Of a stretch of DNA of 64,000 bases, positions 1 to 8,727 are shown in pieces. The number at the start of each line of letters is the position of its first letter. Position 1 is the first letter of the stretch. The translations under genes and the position numbers were made by a program. Where the stretch lies: positions 3,802,501 to 3,866,500 of the forward strand of contig NZ_CP134696.1 in NCBI RefSeq assembly GCF_031851795.1. Reading direction: 5' to 3'. The DNA is from Pontibacter sp. G13 (GTDB taxonomy: Bacteria > Bacteroidota > Bacteroidia > J057). Below the pieces are notes generated by a model. The model saw only the letters and a program-made list of their open reading frames with translations. It was not told the DNA's origin and ran no database searches.

Positions 1-1197
1 TCCCAAATCCGAGCAAAATTGAATGGATGCATCTGCAGAAAATTCACATGGTAGATTAGTAACCGCCATGACTGATATGCCGTCAGAATGAATTCCCATT
101 TTGCTGGAATTGTCTTGAGGGAAGTATGTGAATATTGGATCATCTATCCATGTCTCCTTTGAAAACTCAATTGCTCCTTCGGGATCACAGGTGATATCCC
201 CAATTACTTGGAGCGTTTTACTATGTTCGAACCAAATCGCTGCATCTTTTCGTGTTATCAACCTTGGAAACGAGGGAGACCAAATGATGCAATTCATGAT
301 GATGGTAGAGTACGGAAATACATTCTCAAGATTTGACTCAAATCTCTCTGGATGTTGCAGATACATTTTAGAAAAATCTGGTCCAGCTAAATCGGGGTAG
401 GAGAGGGGATCTATCAAACGGTACATCTCTGGAATGGTAAGGACCAATTTATATACCTGTCGCCTATTTCCGGTTTCGTAAATACTTGGCAATTGGTCCA
501 AGGTAATTTCTTGAAACGGGAGAAGATCTAGCATCTCCTGAGACCCAGCGCTTGTTTTTCCATTTCCAAGTATCGTAACAACTACAGGCGGTTCTGACTC
601 TGGTGTTCCATAATTCCTGATGTCATCCGCGACCTCGGAAAGTATAGATTTGATTTCATCCAGATCCTCTTTTTCGATGGACTGCGGAATTTTGGAGAAT
701 GGATTGAGAATCCCTTCATCGTGCCATTTTTTACCTAATGCCCATAGAGAATCCGTCATTCCAGCGTAACCAGCATAATAGGTAAAGGCAGTAATCAACC
801 TCCTATTCGAATCGTCAGTGATCAATTCATAATCAATCAGAGTTGCTTTTTGATCCACTAATTTCTTCAACATTGGGCGGTTTTTGATCTGCCCTTTATG
901 TGTGTGTGAGAAAAAGAGGTAGGCCTTTTCCGGAATGATGGCATCTATTTGGATTTCTTTCAAACCAAAAATAAGATCTGCCTCATCCAGATTTTCCTGA
1001 ATGCTCACGTTTTCCGACATGTACTGACTGTCAGAGAAAGCACGTTTGTTTTCCTGTGTTTCTGGATGGATTCCAGGCTGAACCAAAAAACGAAAATCTT
1101 TACTGCAGAAATGAGCAACTGCTTCCGGAACCAAAGCGACTCTTTTTTCGCCTTTTTTATTGAGGTCTTCTCTTCGTATTCCTATGACATTCTTCAT
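1..1197 (-). CDS. Saccharopine dehydrogenase / lysine-ketoglutarate reductase-type protein, partial
   Basis: An open frame of 399 codons starts at the ATG at 1197-1195 and runs off the left edge without a stop. The N-terminus reads MKNVIGIRREDLNKKGEKRV followed by ALVPEAV, the signature of the alanine dehydrogenase/PNT N-terminal domain as found in the lysine-ketoglutarate reductase half of LOR/SDH enzymes. Further family-like stretches are LFFSHTHKGQ, LIDYELI and FTYYAGYAGM, then a segment starting VVVTILGNGKTSAG where the nucleotide-binding part begins. Family members join lysine and 2-oxoglutarate to saccharopine in lysine breakdown; whether this protein does so cannot be judged without its C-terminus. 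It lies 36 bp downstream of a DUF481-like gene on the same strand. Family call good, substrate open. Confidence 0.75.
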   Translation of the reverse strand, partial: MKNVIGIRREDLNKKGEKRVALVPEAVAHFCSKDFRFLVQPGIHPETQENKRAFSDSQYMSENVSIQENLDEADLIFGLKEIQIDAIIPEKAYLFFSHTHKGQIKNRPMLKKLVDQKATLIDYELITDDSNRRLITAFTYYAGYAGMTDSLWALGKKWHDEGILNPFSKIPQSIEKEDLDEIKSILSEVADDIRNYGTPESEPPVVVTILGNGKTSAGSQEMLDLLPFQEITLDQLPSIYETGNRRQVYKLVLTIPEMYRLIDPLSYPDLAGPDFSKMYLQHPERFESNLENVFPYSTIIMNCIIWSPSFPRLITRKDAAIWFEHSKTLQVIGDITCDPEGAIEFSKETWIDDPIFTYFPQDNSSKMGIHSDGISVMAVTNLPCEFSADASIQFCSDLG

Positions 1198-1233
1198 GAG
1201 GGAGGGTCTTGTGGGTTTGGGAAAGTGATTGGA

Positions 1234-1983
1234 TCAAAAATCTACATGAAGTCCATTTTTGAGTTGATAGACCAATGACGGAACATCGAATGGGGGTTCT
1301 GAGTCATAAGTCAGCAAAAGCTGGATTCTCCATGATAATTTCTTTGTGAACGAAAAGGTCCAAACATTATCCGTAGAAATCCGAAAATCGCTAAGTGCTT
1401 CAAGGTTGGGTTGTATATAACTGATATGGCTAAATCTCAACCACGATTTGAGTGCTATAGCAAATGAAGCGTAGGCACTGAGTCGATGGGACCGATTGAT
1501 GATGTTTTCAATGGTCAACTCCTCGTACTCATACATATACAGAACTCCGGTGTATAGTTTGATGGTGTCCCTATCCATGATATTCATTCTGGGACCTACC
1601 CCCCATAAGCTACGTAATCCTATTTTCTGAATCTTGTTGTGCTGTATTTGAAAAAAACTCTCGCCTGTCCACCTCTTGTTAAACGAGTAATTGTATCTAC
1701 TGTGAAAGTAAGATCGATTTACTAGTTGTTGGCCATTGACACGAGATAGCGATCCTTGACCGATGAGGAGCAAACGATGAGGAAGATTTAGATATTCTGT
1801 TCGAATTCTTGCCCCTCCTGTAATGATCTGATTGGTATTTTGGATTGCATCGAAGGTGAAATCTACTGATCCATTCCATCCAGTTTGATCAGAATTAATA
1901 CGAAGTTTCTCCGTGTTGATGACTTGTGCTTGAAGTAATGTGACAGCTGATATAAAAAAGACCGTCAAAATATTTATTTTCAT
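1234..1983 (-). CDS. Outer-membrane beta-barrel protein, DUF481-like
   Basis: A 249-residue protein, taking the ATG at 1983 so that it begins MKINILTVFF with a classical signal peptide ending about LLQAQ; an upstream in-frame ATG at 2025 would add 14 polar residues in front of the signal. The body alternates aromatic and polar residues as in beta-strands, and the last residues (YQLKNGLHVDF) end in phenylalanine, the usual C-terminus of outer-membrane barrels. The pattern, including the late SEPPFDVPSLVYQLKNGL segment, resembles DUF481 proteins. It precedes the saccharopine dehydrogenase-type gene by 36 bp and may share its transcript. Function unknown. Confidence 0.6.
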   Translation of the reverse strand: MKINILTVFFISAVTLLQAQVINTEKLRINSDQTGWNGSVDFTFDAIQNTNQIITGGARIRTEYLNLPHRLLLIGQGSLSRVNGQQLVNRSYFHSRYNYSFNKRWTGESFFQIQHNKIQKIGLRSLWGVGPRMNIMDRDTIKLYTGVLYMYEYEELTIENIINRSHRLSAYASFAIALKSWLRFSHISYIQPNLEALSDFRISTDNVWTFSFTKKLSWRIQLLLTYDSEPPFDVPSLVYQLKNGLHVDF

Positions 1984-2160
1984 GTACTTGAGGCAATTGA
2001 AAAGTGACCTTAATCGAATGGTCAAATTTCTGGATAAGGACTCAATCGGCCAAAGCGGATTGATTTATTTGGGGCAATACCTCAAATAATTGCCGTTTAT
2101 TGAGATCTCATGGAAGATTTGGTTACTTTTTCCTAGTCCTCCCGTCATAAATAAAAAGTG

Positions 2161-2177
2161 TACCCAAATCTTGGGTA
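2161..2177. promoter_or_regulatory. Perfect inverted repeat upstream of small membrane protein gene
   Basis: TACCCAA-ATC-TTGGGTA: seven-base arms with a three-base spacer, 28 bp before the ATG at 2206. It could be an operator or a small hairpin in the leader. There is no second copy near it, so the role is open. Confidence 0.3.
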
Positions 2178-2205
2178 TGGACGTTCCGCTCAACTTCTTT
2201 TGCCC

Positions 2206-2622
2206 ATGAAAAAGTTTAGACGTATTCTCACGATTTTTCTCGTTTCCGTTCTGTTGATAGGCCTAATTGGTGGTTCGGTAGCCATTTTTGGTACCTATAG
2301 TTCGGGTTTTCGAGTTGGGAGTTTGGTCAAATTCAGCAAGAAAGGTGTGGTACTCAAAACCTATGAAGGCCAAATTAACATGGGAGGAATCGGAGGCGGA
2401 GATGGTGGAGATTTATCCCCAACAGTATGGGGATTCTCGGTTTACCGATCAGACAAGCAAGTCATTAAGGAAATTGAGGAAGCTATGGATTCAGGGAATC
2501 AGGTTAAGCTTTACTACAAGGAAAAGTTCTTGCAATTCGATCTCTTTGGCGATACCAAAAACTTCATTTATAAAGTAGAGCAGATTAAGCCTAAGCCCGC
2601 CAGTTCTCCAATGACGTTGTAG
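2206..2622 (+). CDS. Small membrane-anchored protein of unknown function
   Basis: 138 residues, starting at the ATG at 2206 (MKKFRRILTIFLVSVLLIGL) because this puts a positively charged end and a single hydrophobic segment (about residues 7-30) at the N-terminus; the longer frame from 2158 adds 16 residues of no clear character. The rest is a soluble extracytoplasmic domain with a glycine-rich stretch (MGGIGGGDGGD) and a beta-rich end (VKLYYKEKFLQFDLFGDTKN). Similar short Bacteroidota proteins have carried misleading enzyme names in databases; nothing here supports an enzyme. A strong terminator follows at 2650-2680. Confidence 0.7.
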   Translation: MKKFRRILTIFLVSVLLIGLIGGSVAIFGTYSSGFRVGSLVKFSKKGVVLKTYEGQINMGGIGGGDGGDLSPTVWGFSVYRSDKQVIKEIEEAMDSGNQVKLYYKEKFLQFDLFGDTKNFIYKVEQIKPKPASSPMTL

Positions 2623-2649
2623 AAATAAATACTCAGAAAGCTGATAATG

Positions 2650-2680
2650 ATCGCCCTGCATGCTAGACGTGCAGGGCGAT
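2650..2680 (+). terminator. Rho-independent terminator
   Basis: Arms ATCGCCCTGCA and TGCAGGGCGAT pair perfectly over 11 bp around a nine-base loop, followed by TATGC and a run of seven T. It ends the small membrane protein gene and separates it from the symporter. Confidence 0.85.
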
Positions 2681-2742
2681 TATGCTTTTTTTGATTATTT
2701 TTAACCTGCTATTCATATTCTGTTTCATTGTTGTCCCATCTT

Positions 2743-4851
2743 ATGAAGAAGTTAATACCGGTACTTCTGGCCATTTTTTGTTCCTATTCAGGAATGGCGC
2801 AAGAGGGGGAATCTTCATTTACGCAAGATTCCTTACTTGCCGAACAGACTCCGATCGTTCTACAACGATCTTATTCGGCGCCTGTCAATCGCCTCAAGAC
2901 AGATGAAAAAATCAATGATGCATTCGCCAAATTCGGAGACCCCATCAGTTCACTCATATTTTGGGCTCCTGGATTTGGCGATGATCTTTTGATAGGACTC
3001 GAAGGCGGAAAGCGGGGAGATGCTGAATTTTATGATAATCCTCCTTTTCAGATTTCCTATGAAACTTCCGAATCTGCAGATCTTGGGGCGACATACTCCC
3101 TCAGAAAAGTAGATGGCAAGTTTCTCGTCTCCTACCCAAAGACTATCTCCGTGAAGTTGGGAGAATCATTTGAAGTGGCAGGTTCAGAAGTGTCGGTTGA
3201 CATAGCTGAAAATGGATATCAAGCTGATTCTGATGAATTGAAACTGGATGTCTCCATTCAAGGCGGAGAAGTAAATGACAATTCCTTTGTGTTCTCCACT
3301 CCCCAAATTGAAGAAGGAGCTTCGGTTGAAGGCATTGAGGAATTGAATTTAACTTTTACGGAGAATTTAGCGGTAGCATCTGGAGAAATGGTTTCTGTCA
3401 ATGGCGTGGAGTTCACGATTGAAGACAACCCTGAATCGAAGTATTCATTTGACCAAAATGCCACCTACACTTTCCAAGTCGTATCAGTCAGTTTCTTGCC
3501 GATTGTGATCATTTGGTTGTTGCTCGGCGCGTTGGGATTCACCATCTACTTCCGATTTGTCAATATCCGTAAATTCAAATTGGCTGTTGATGTTGTTCGT
3601 GGAAAGTACACCGATCCTGAAGATGAAGGTGAAGTTTCCCACTTTCAGGCACTTACGGCTGCACTTTCTGGAACTGTAGGCCTTGGAAATATTGCAGGGG
3701 TAGCTATCGCAATTTCAGTTGGCGGTGCAGGTGCGACTTTTTGGATGATTTTGGCTGGCCTTTTGGGGATGAGCTCAAAGTTTGTTGAGTGTACGTTGGG
3801 AGTAAAATTCCGCCAAGTGAATGAGAATGGCGAAGTTTCTGGTGGTCCTATGTACTACCTGTCTGAGGGACTGAAGGAGAAGGGATGGCCCATGCTTGGT
3901 AAAATCTTCGCGATTTTCTTTGCCATCATGTGTATCGGAGGATCGTTCGGTGGTGGAAATATGTTCCAGGTGAATCAAGCCTTTAAGCAATTTTCCAATA
4001 TCGAGTTTGTTCAGAATAGCATGCCATTCGTAGCAGAGAATGGCTGGATCTTCGGTGTATTTATGGCCGCTTTGGTTGCGATCGTTATTATCGGTGGTAT
4101 TCAAAGCATCGCCAAAGTAACGGACAAGATCGTTCCTTTCATGTGTGGAATTTATGTGATTGCTGCAATTGTAATCATTGCCATGAATGCTGGTGAAGTT
4201 CCACGTGTATTTGGAGAAATATTCGCGGGTGCCTTCTCTCCAACTGCCATTGCTGGTGGTTTTGTTGGAGTCTTGATTCAAGGATTTCGCCGTGCTGCAT
4301 TTTCAAATGAGGCTGGTGTTGGTTCCGCTTCCATTGCCCACGCTGCTGTGAAAACAAAGAATCCTGCCTCTGAGGGTATTGTGGCTTTGTTGGAGCCATT
4401 TATCGATACGGTGGTAGTTTGTACTATGACTGCCTTGGTCATTATCATCACCAATAACCATTTGGATCCCAATGCTGCAAACGGAGTAGAACTGACCTCT
4501 GCAGCATTCTCATCTGAGATTCCATTCTTCAAATACATTTTGGCGGTAGCAGTAATTCTATTCGCCTTCTCTACCATGATCACGTGGTCTTACTACGGAT
4601 TGAAGTCTTGGACCTATTTGTTCGGAGACAGCCAAATCTCAGGTATTGTATACAAAGTTTTGTTCTGCCTATTTGTTGTGGTAGGTGCTGCAGCAAGTTT
4701 GGGTTCTGTTACTGACTTTTCGGATGCAATGATCTTCGCAATGGCATTTGTGAACATTCCAGGTTTGGTATTGCTCTCTCCTGTCGTGAAAGAAGAATTG
4801 TCCAAGTACATCAGTAAAATCAAGTCCGGAGAAATCGTCAGAGTGGAATAA
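2743..4851 (+). CDS. Sodium:alanine symporter (AGCS family) with large N-terminal extracytoplasmic insert
   Basis: 702 residues from the ATG at 2743 (MKKLIPVLLAIFCSYSGMAQ, a cleavable signal peptide). From about residue 252 (LPIVIIWLLLGALGF) it is a normal AGCS transporter: FQALTAALSGTVGLGNIAGV, SSKFVECTLGVKFR, a GGPMYYL segment, FSNEAGVGSA and about ten membrane helices, expected to import alanine or glycine with Na+. Bacteroidota AGCS proteins usually open with a short amphipathic stretch like KINDAFAKFGDPISSLIFW (here residues 56-74) placed directly before the first long helix. Here about 175 mostly beta-type, acidic residues (about 75-250) lie between the two. The gene has its own terminator. 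Confidence 0.9.
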   Translation: MKKLIPVLLAIFCSYSGMAQEGESSFTQDSLLAEQTPIVLQRSYSAPVNRLKTDEKINDAFAKFGDPISSLIFWAPGFGDDLLIGLEGGKRGDAEFYDNPPFQISYETSESADLGATYSLRKVDGKFLVSYPKTISVKLGESFEVAGSEVSVDIAENGYQADSDELKLDVSIQGGEVNDNSFVFSTPQIEEGASVEGIEELNLTFTENLAVASGEMVSVNGVEFTIEDNPESKYSFDQNATYTFQVVSVSFLPIVIIWLLLGALGFTIYFRFVNIRKFKLAVDVVRGKYTDPEDEGEVSHFQALTAALSGTVGLGNIAGVAIAISVGGAGATFWMILAGLLGMSSKFVECTLGVKFRQVNENGEVSGGPMYYLSEGLKEKGWPMLGKIFAIFFAIMCIGGSFGGGNMFQVNQAFKQFSNIEFVQNSMPFVAENGWIFGVFMAALVAIVIIGGIQSIAKVTDKIVPFMCGIYVIAAIVIIAMNAGEVPRVFGEIFAGAFSPTAIAGGFVGVLIQGFRRAAFSNEAGVGSASIAHAAVKTKNPASEGIVALLEPFIDTVVVCTMTALVIIITNNHLDPNAANGVELTSAAFSSEIPFFKYILAVAVILFAFSTMITWSYYGLKSWTYLFGDSQISGIVYKVLFCLFVVVGAAASLGSVTDFSDAMIFAMAFVNIPGLVLLSPVVKEELSKYISKIKSGEIVRVE

Positions 4852-4878
4852 TACTTCTCTGGCTTTTATAGGAAATGC

Positions 4879-4913
4879 AAAATGGGGATTGCTTGAACTG
4901 CAATCCCCATTTT
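4879..4913 (+). terminator. Rho-independent terminator of the symporter gene
   Basis: A perfect 14-bp stem, AAAATGGGGATTGC and GCAATCCCCATTTT, around a seven-base loop, 27 bp after the symporter stop. The A-rich and T-rich ends let it work on either strand. Confidence 0.8.
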
Positions 4914-5002
4914 CTATGGTGCTTGGCTCGATATCGGCTTGGAATCATCAGACAAGCATGCTCACCTGCTTTTCAAGGGAATCTTAATAGCTTGGTATCA
5001 AA

Positions 5003-5040
5003 AAAAGGGACTATGCTCAATGATTGAGCTAGTCCCTTTT
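5003..5040 (-). terminator. Bidirectional terminator, mainly for the minus-strand receptor operon
   Basis: Arms AAAAGGGACTA and TAGTCCCTTTT enclose an inner GCTCAA/TTGAGC stem with a one-base bulge. Read on the minus strand it is followed by a run of seven T, 18 bp beyond the stop of the gene at 5058. Confidence 0.75.
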
Positions 5041-5057
5041 CATATAAGTCAGGATAA

Positions 5058-5519
5058 TTAAGGAATCGGTATGAAAGACTGTTCGATTTTGATTGGGCTA
5101 TACGCTTCGTCAATGACCACCTCTGCGTGTATTTCCCATTCGAACAGCTTTTGATGAAGGAGTTGGTCTATGACCATTTTGGATTTCATCAATGATTCAG
5201 AGCCCAAAGGCATCGATTGTTTATGACCATTGGGTTTGGGGATCGAAAACTGAAAAGGCAGCTTAATTTGATCTCCCGATTCGATGATCATTGATTCTTC
5301 AATCGCCAAATCATCTAGTAATACCTCCCGAAAATGCGGCTCCATTACTTTCCATTGCACAGGCTCTCTTCTTACTAGTTTGATCATGGCCCTTTGCAGG
5401 CTGGATCTTGACTGAGCGTACAAATGAAGAAAACCTGAAACAATACCCTTGTTTAGTTTAACGGGTAAAGAAATGTCAAGTGAAAGGTTTAGGTGAGGAC
5501 TATTCATGATGTGATTCAC
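5058..5519 (-). CDS. Hypothetical protein, possibly arrestin/SpoOM-like fold
   Basis: 153 residues, no signal peptide and no membrane segment. The layout (an early VSGFLHL strand, then LQRAMIKLVRREP, a charged middle, then IESGDQIKLPFQFSIPKPNG) recalls the two-layer beta-sandwich pattern of SpoOM/arrestin-type proteins, in which a lipid- or partner-binding sandwich carries a proline after the IPF-type strand. This is a weak pattern match, not a family hit. It sits 31 bp downstream of the TonB-dependent receptor and shares its strand and terminator, so co-transcription is likely. Its role beside the receptor is unknown. The start could also be the ATG four codons further in. Confidence 0.6.
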   Translation of the reverse strand: MNHIMNSPHLNLSLDISLPVKLNKGIVSGFLHLYAQSRSSLQRAMIKLVRREPVQWKVMEPHFREVLLDDLAIEESMIIESGDQIKLPFQFSIPKPNGHKQSMPLGSESLMKSKMVIDQLLHQKLFEWEIHAEVVIDEAYSPIKIEQSFIPIP

Positions 5520-5550
5520 TATTCTCTCTGGAAAATAGCTTTTTTCCTGA

Positions 5551-7941
5551 TTAATAGCTTACCACAATTCCAATTGTAGGCTGAAAAATGCCCAAATCAT
5601 TCTCTAGAAAGCGAGTTTGATATCTGGAGGGATCAGAACCATCTACTTGTGGTAGATCATTTTCATCTTTGATGACATCCAAAATTGGAGGTCCAGGGAT
5701 TCGATATCCATAAACGTTCTGAATATCGATGAATAAATTTAGGCTCCATTTGTTGAAGTACCACTTTTTGTCTACACGCATATCCAGCTGGTGGAATGAA
5801 TTCGTCCGTAGAGAATTAAGCTGGTCGTAGTCTGGGATTTCTCGTTGATTGATCTCCCAATTGGCGATCAATCTGGAAGCTTCAATATCAGCAGGAGTGA
5901 AAGGCGTACCACTTGTGAATCTCCATTTCGCGCCAACTTCCCAATCTCCTTTGAATTTTTTACCCAATGTCAGCGCAATAATGTGTCTACTATCCCAAGA
6001 TGATGGAACGTACTCATCGCGATTATTCTTGAATTCACTCCAACCAAGCGTGTAGGCCACAATTCCATAAAATCCTTTGTACAATCGCTGTTGATAGAGA
6101 AACTCCATTCCGTATGTTCGGCCTTCAGAGGTAGAAATGGCCGGTTCATTTCCTACGACTCCAAAATCTCCTCCAAGGTTTGCCAATGAAATTGAATCAC
6201 GGGTCAAAAAAGGATACTGGTCGTAATTCTTGTAGTATCCCTCGACGGATAGTTTTGAGTTGGCTTTGGTGGTGTAAGAGAATCCAGCTACAACATGCTT
6301 GTTGCGAATATATTGGATGTCTTGGTTGGCCAGATTTCCTTGATTATCCCTAAACCCAAGAATTGTATAGGGGGGAAGTTGGTAAAAAATACCCGTATTG
6401 AGGTTGAATGTGAGGTTCGGCAATATTCCCACGGAGGCAGATACGCGAGGCGAAAATTGATTAAGTGGGTTTTGCATTTGCTCGGAGAAGGTGTTTCCGT
6501 CAACTCTTGCACCTGCGGAAAGTACAAGGCGCTCATTGAAGAAGTTTTTACTCACCTGTCCAAACGCACCATATTTGTTGAAACCAAGGGCCGATTCAAA
6601 ATCGACTGTGCCAAATTGTGTCTCTGCAAAGGTAGAATTGGTGTATTTGGCATATTCATAATTCACTCCATACGTCCATTTAAATCCACTGGCTCTGGCC
6701 GTACGTTCTATGCGGAGCTTATTCTCGATCTCTTGGGATTCATAATCCAGAATCAGATCGCCTGTTTCGGCATTGTTGTCTGAATATTTGATGGACTCAT
6801 TATTCAGCATGTTCCGACTGGCAACTACCTGCCAAAATCCTCTTTCTCCGAAATACTTGTAGTTGACACCAAACGTGTAGCTCCACTGGGTTTGAACGGG
6901 TAGGTTACCTAGAATATATTTTTGGTAGTCTGTAGAGTCTGCTTCAAGATTCAATGCAAAATCGTCCAAGGCTCCCAAACTCACGATCTTGATTTCATGC
7001 TTTTGGCCTAGTCGGATTTTCTGTTTGAATTGGTAATCGTTGTAGGTGGGGAGAAATGGCAACGCCAATACCCGAAATAGGAATTGGAGATATGACCGAC
7101 GATAGGAAAACATGAAGGACGAATTATCAGAAACCGGGCCCTCCAAGGTCAAGGCAAGGTCACTTGCCCCTAATGTTGCAGTAAATCCAAGTCTATCATC
7201 GCGCGCTTCACGCTGCCGAAACTCAAAAACTGAACTAAGTGCATTTCCACGATTGGCAGGAAAGGCTCCTGAAAAGAAATCTACCTCACCGATGAAGTCC
7301 ACATTGATCAATCCAACTGGTCCACCTGAAGCACCTTGAGTCGCAAAGTGATTGATATTGGGAGTTTCAATCCCGTCAATGTAAAATCTGTTTTCATTGG
7401 GAGCTCCACCACGGATAAGGATATCATTTCGAAAGGAAACGGTACTAGCTACTCCCGGAAGAGACTGAATCACTTTTGAAATATCGCGGTTACCGCCAGG
7501 ATTTCGTTTGATCTCGCTTGTACCAATCGTCCTGAGAGAAAGAGGGGCTTCCTCTATTTTCTTGAATGGAGATGCAGTAATCACCACAGAATCGGTTGTG
7601 TTTTCTGCCTCGTTCATGGGAATCTCCAATACAGTAGGCTTGGTTCCGATTACTTCTACCTCATACAAGACGTTCACCTCATATCCTGTATATCGAGCTT
7701 CAAGGTTGTAAAGCCCTGGAGGCAATCCCTGAATTTTAAATTCTCCCAAGGAATCTGTGTAGGAACCGAAATTGGTCTCCTGTACCCGAATGGTACCAAA
7801 TGCCAATGGCGCTTTGGTCAATCCATCCACCAGGCGACCGTTGATGGTGCCAGTTTGGGCATGGATCGTAGCCGGCAAGCATATCATGACAATGAATGCC
7901 ACAAGTGCCGAAAAAGGGCTGGTGCTTTTGATTGCTCCCAT
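5551..7941 (-). CDS. TonB-dependent receptor with carboxypeptidase-like N-terminal domain
   Basis: 796 residues with a signal peptide ending near residue 29 (TIHAQ), then a carboxypeptidase-regulatory-like beta-sandwich (about 32-112; INGRLVDGLTKAPLAFGTIR), a plug (about 118-235, with GGNRDISKVIQSLPGVA, FRNDILIRGGAPNENRFYID and GIETPN) and a 22-strand-type barrel ending in an aromatic-rich tail (TIGIVVSY). Such receptors bring a ligand across the outer membrane with energy from TonB-ExbBD. There is no SusD-type partner, so the ligand is not indicated. The gene is divergent from a MarR regulator across 107 bp that holds an inverted repeat, so control by that regulator is plausible. Confidence 0.9.
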   Translation of the reverse strand: MGAIKSTSPFSALVAFIVMICLPATIHAQTGTINGRLVDGLTKAPLAFGTIRVQETNFGSYTDSLGEFKIQGLPPGLYNLEARYTGYEVNVLYEVEVIGTKPTVLEIPMNEAENTTDSVVITASPFKKIEEAPLSLRTIGTSEIKRNPGGNRDISKVIQSLPGVASTVSFRNDILIRGGAPNENRFYIDGIETPNINHFATQGASGGPVGLINVDFIGEVDFFSGAFPANRGNALSSVFEFRQREARDDRLGFTATLGASDLALTLEGPVSDNSSFMFSYRRSYLQFLFRVLALPFLPTYNDYQFKQKIRLGQKHEIKIVSLGALDDFALNLEADSTDYQKYILGNLPVQTQWSYTFGVNYKYFGERGFWQVVASRNMLNNESIKYSDNNAETGDLILDYESQEIENKLRIERTARASGFKWTYGVNYEYAKYTNSTFAETQFGTVDFESALGFNKYGAFGQVSKNFFNERLVLSAGARVDGNTFSEQMQNPLNQFSPRVSASVGILPNLTFNLNTGIFYQLPPYTILGFRDNQGNLANQDIQYIRNKHVVAGFSYTTKANSKLSVEGYYKNYDQYPFLTRDSISLANLGGDFGVVGNEPAISTSEGRTYGMEFLYQQRLYKGFYGIVAYTLGWSEFKNNRDEYVPSSWDSRHIIALTLGKKFKGDWEVGAKWRFTSGTPFTPADIEASRLIANWEINQREIPDYDQLNSLRTNSFHQLDMRVDKKWYFNKWSLNLFIDIQNVYGYRIPGPPILDVIKDENDLPQVDGSDPSRYQTRFLENDLGIFQPTIGIVVSY

Positions 7942-8004
7942 TTTTATTGTGAAATTGTACTAATCGTGATCTTAATTGCTCCGATTACGTAGCAATTATA
8001 CAGC

Positions 8005-8036
8005 TTGTTTAATAATTTTCCATATTTGTTAAACAA
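8005..8036. promoter_or_regulatory. Candidate MarR operator between receptor and regulator
   Basis: TTGTTTAA and TTAAACAA form perfect eight-base arms separated by 16 bases in the 107-bp gap between the divergent TonB receptor (start 7941) and MarR gene (start 8049). A near-consensus -7 element (CATATTTG) of the Bacteroidota type lies in the spacer, so a protein bound here would block the MarR promoter. Confidence 0.45.
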
Positions 8037-8048
8037 TAAAATTTACTT

Positions 8049-8726
8049 ATGCCCCAACAACAGCCGAGTCAACGTGGATATAGCCTGATAGAGGAATTGG
8101 TCAGAGAGGTAGCTGATTTTGAATCGACCTTTGGTCCTGAGGCGATCAATTTGGAGGATTTTCTTGCATGGATGGGGCAGAAGACTGCAAATAAACCCAG
8201 CGTGGAAATAGCGGAGGTTTCCAAGATGGACCCCCCTACCATGTCAAGGCCGTCAGTAATCACTATGTTGATTACCTATCTCTTTCGATATGCGAGGCAT
8301 TATATCAAAAAAGCACTTGAAGACACGCCTCTTTCAAAAATGGATGAATTCACTTATCTGGCTGCCTTGAACTTCCAGCCTTCTATGAAGAAAAGTGAAT
8401 TGATTCACGGACATATCATGGAATTGTCATCCGGAGTTGAAGTGATTAAGCGAATGGAAAAGAAAGGATGGGTGCATTCTTTTCCTGATCCAGAGGACGG
8501 GAGATCTACTCGAGTAGCGATTACGGATATGGGAAAGGGCGCAATGTTCGCTTCTATGTCTGCATTAGAGCAGGTTGCAAATATTGTTTCTGGAAATTTG
8601 TCAGAAGAAGAGCTGGAAACGCTGCTTCCTTTATTGAATAAATTGAATACGTTTCACAAGACCATTCATGATCAGGATAAGAAAAGCGACCTGGCTGAAA
8701 TTGCTGGAAAGTATTTGTCACAGTGA
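8049..8726 (+). CDS. MarR-family transcriptional regulator
   Basis: 225 residues, longer than the usual 140-160 because of an N-terminal helical extension of about 85 residues (YSLIEELVREVADFESTFG). The winged helix follows: helices around residues 96-150 and a wing at SFPDPEDGRSTRVAITDMGK (about residues 149-168), the MarR hallmark. Such proteins bind palindromes as dimers and let go when a ligand binds. The gene stands head to head with a TonB-dependent receptor over an inverted repeat at 8005-8036. Its stop is one base from the stop of the convergent gene at 8728, with no terminator in between. Confidence 0.85.
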   Translation: MPQQQPSQRGYSLIEELVREVADFESTFGPEAINLEDFLAWMGQKTANKPSVEIAEVSKMDPPTMSRPSVITMLITYLFRYARHYIKKALEDTPLSKMDEFTYLAALNFQPSMKKSELIHGHIMELSSGVEVIKRMEKKGWVHSFPDPEDGRSTRVAITDMGKGAMFASMSALEQVANIVSGNLSEEELETLLPLLNKLNTFHKTIHDQDKKSDLAEIAGKYLSQ

Positions 8727-8727
8727 C

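Noticed and set aside
3775-4281. 168-codon frame antisense to the symporter
   Set aside because: A shadow of transmembrane codons; the symporter reading is beyond doubt.
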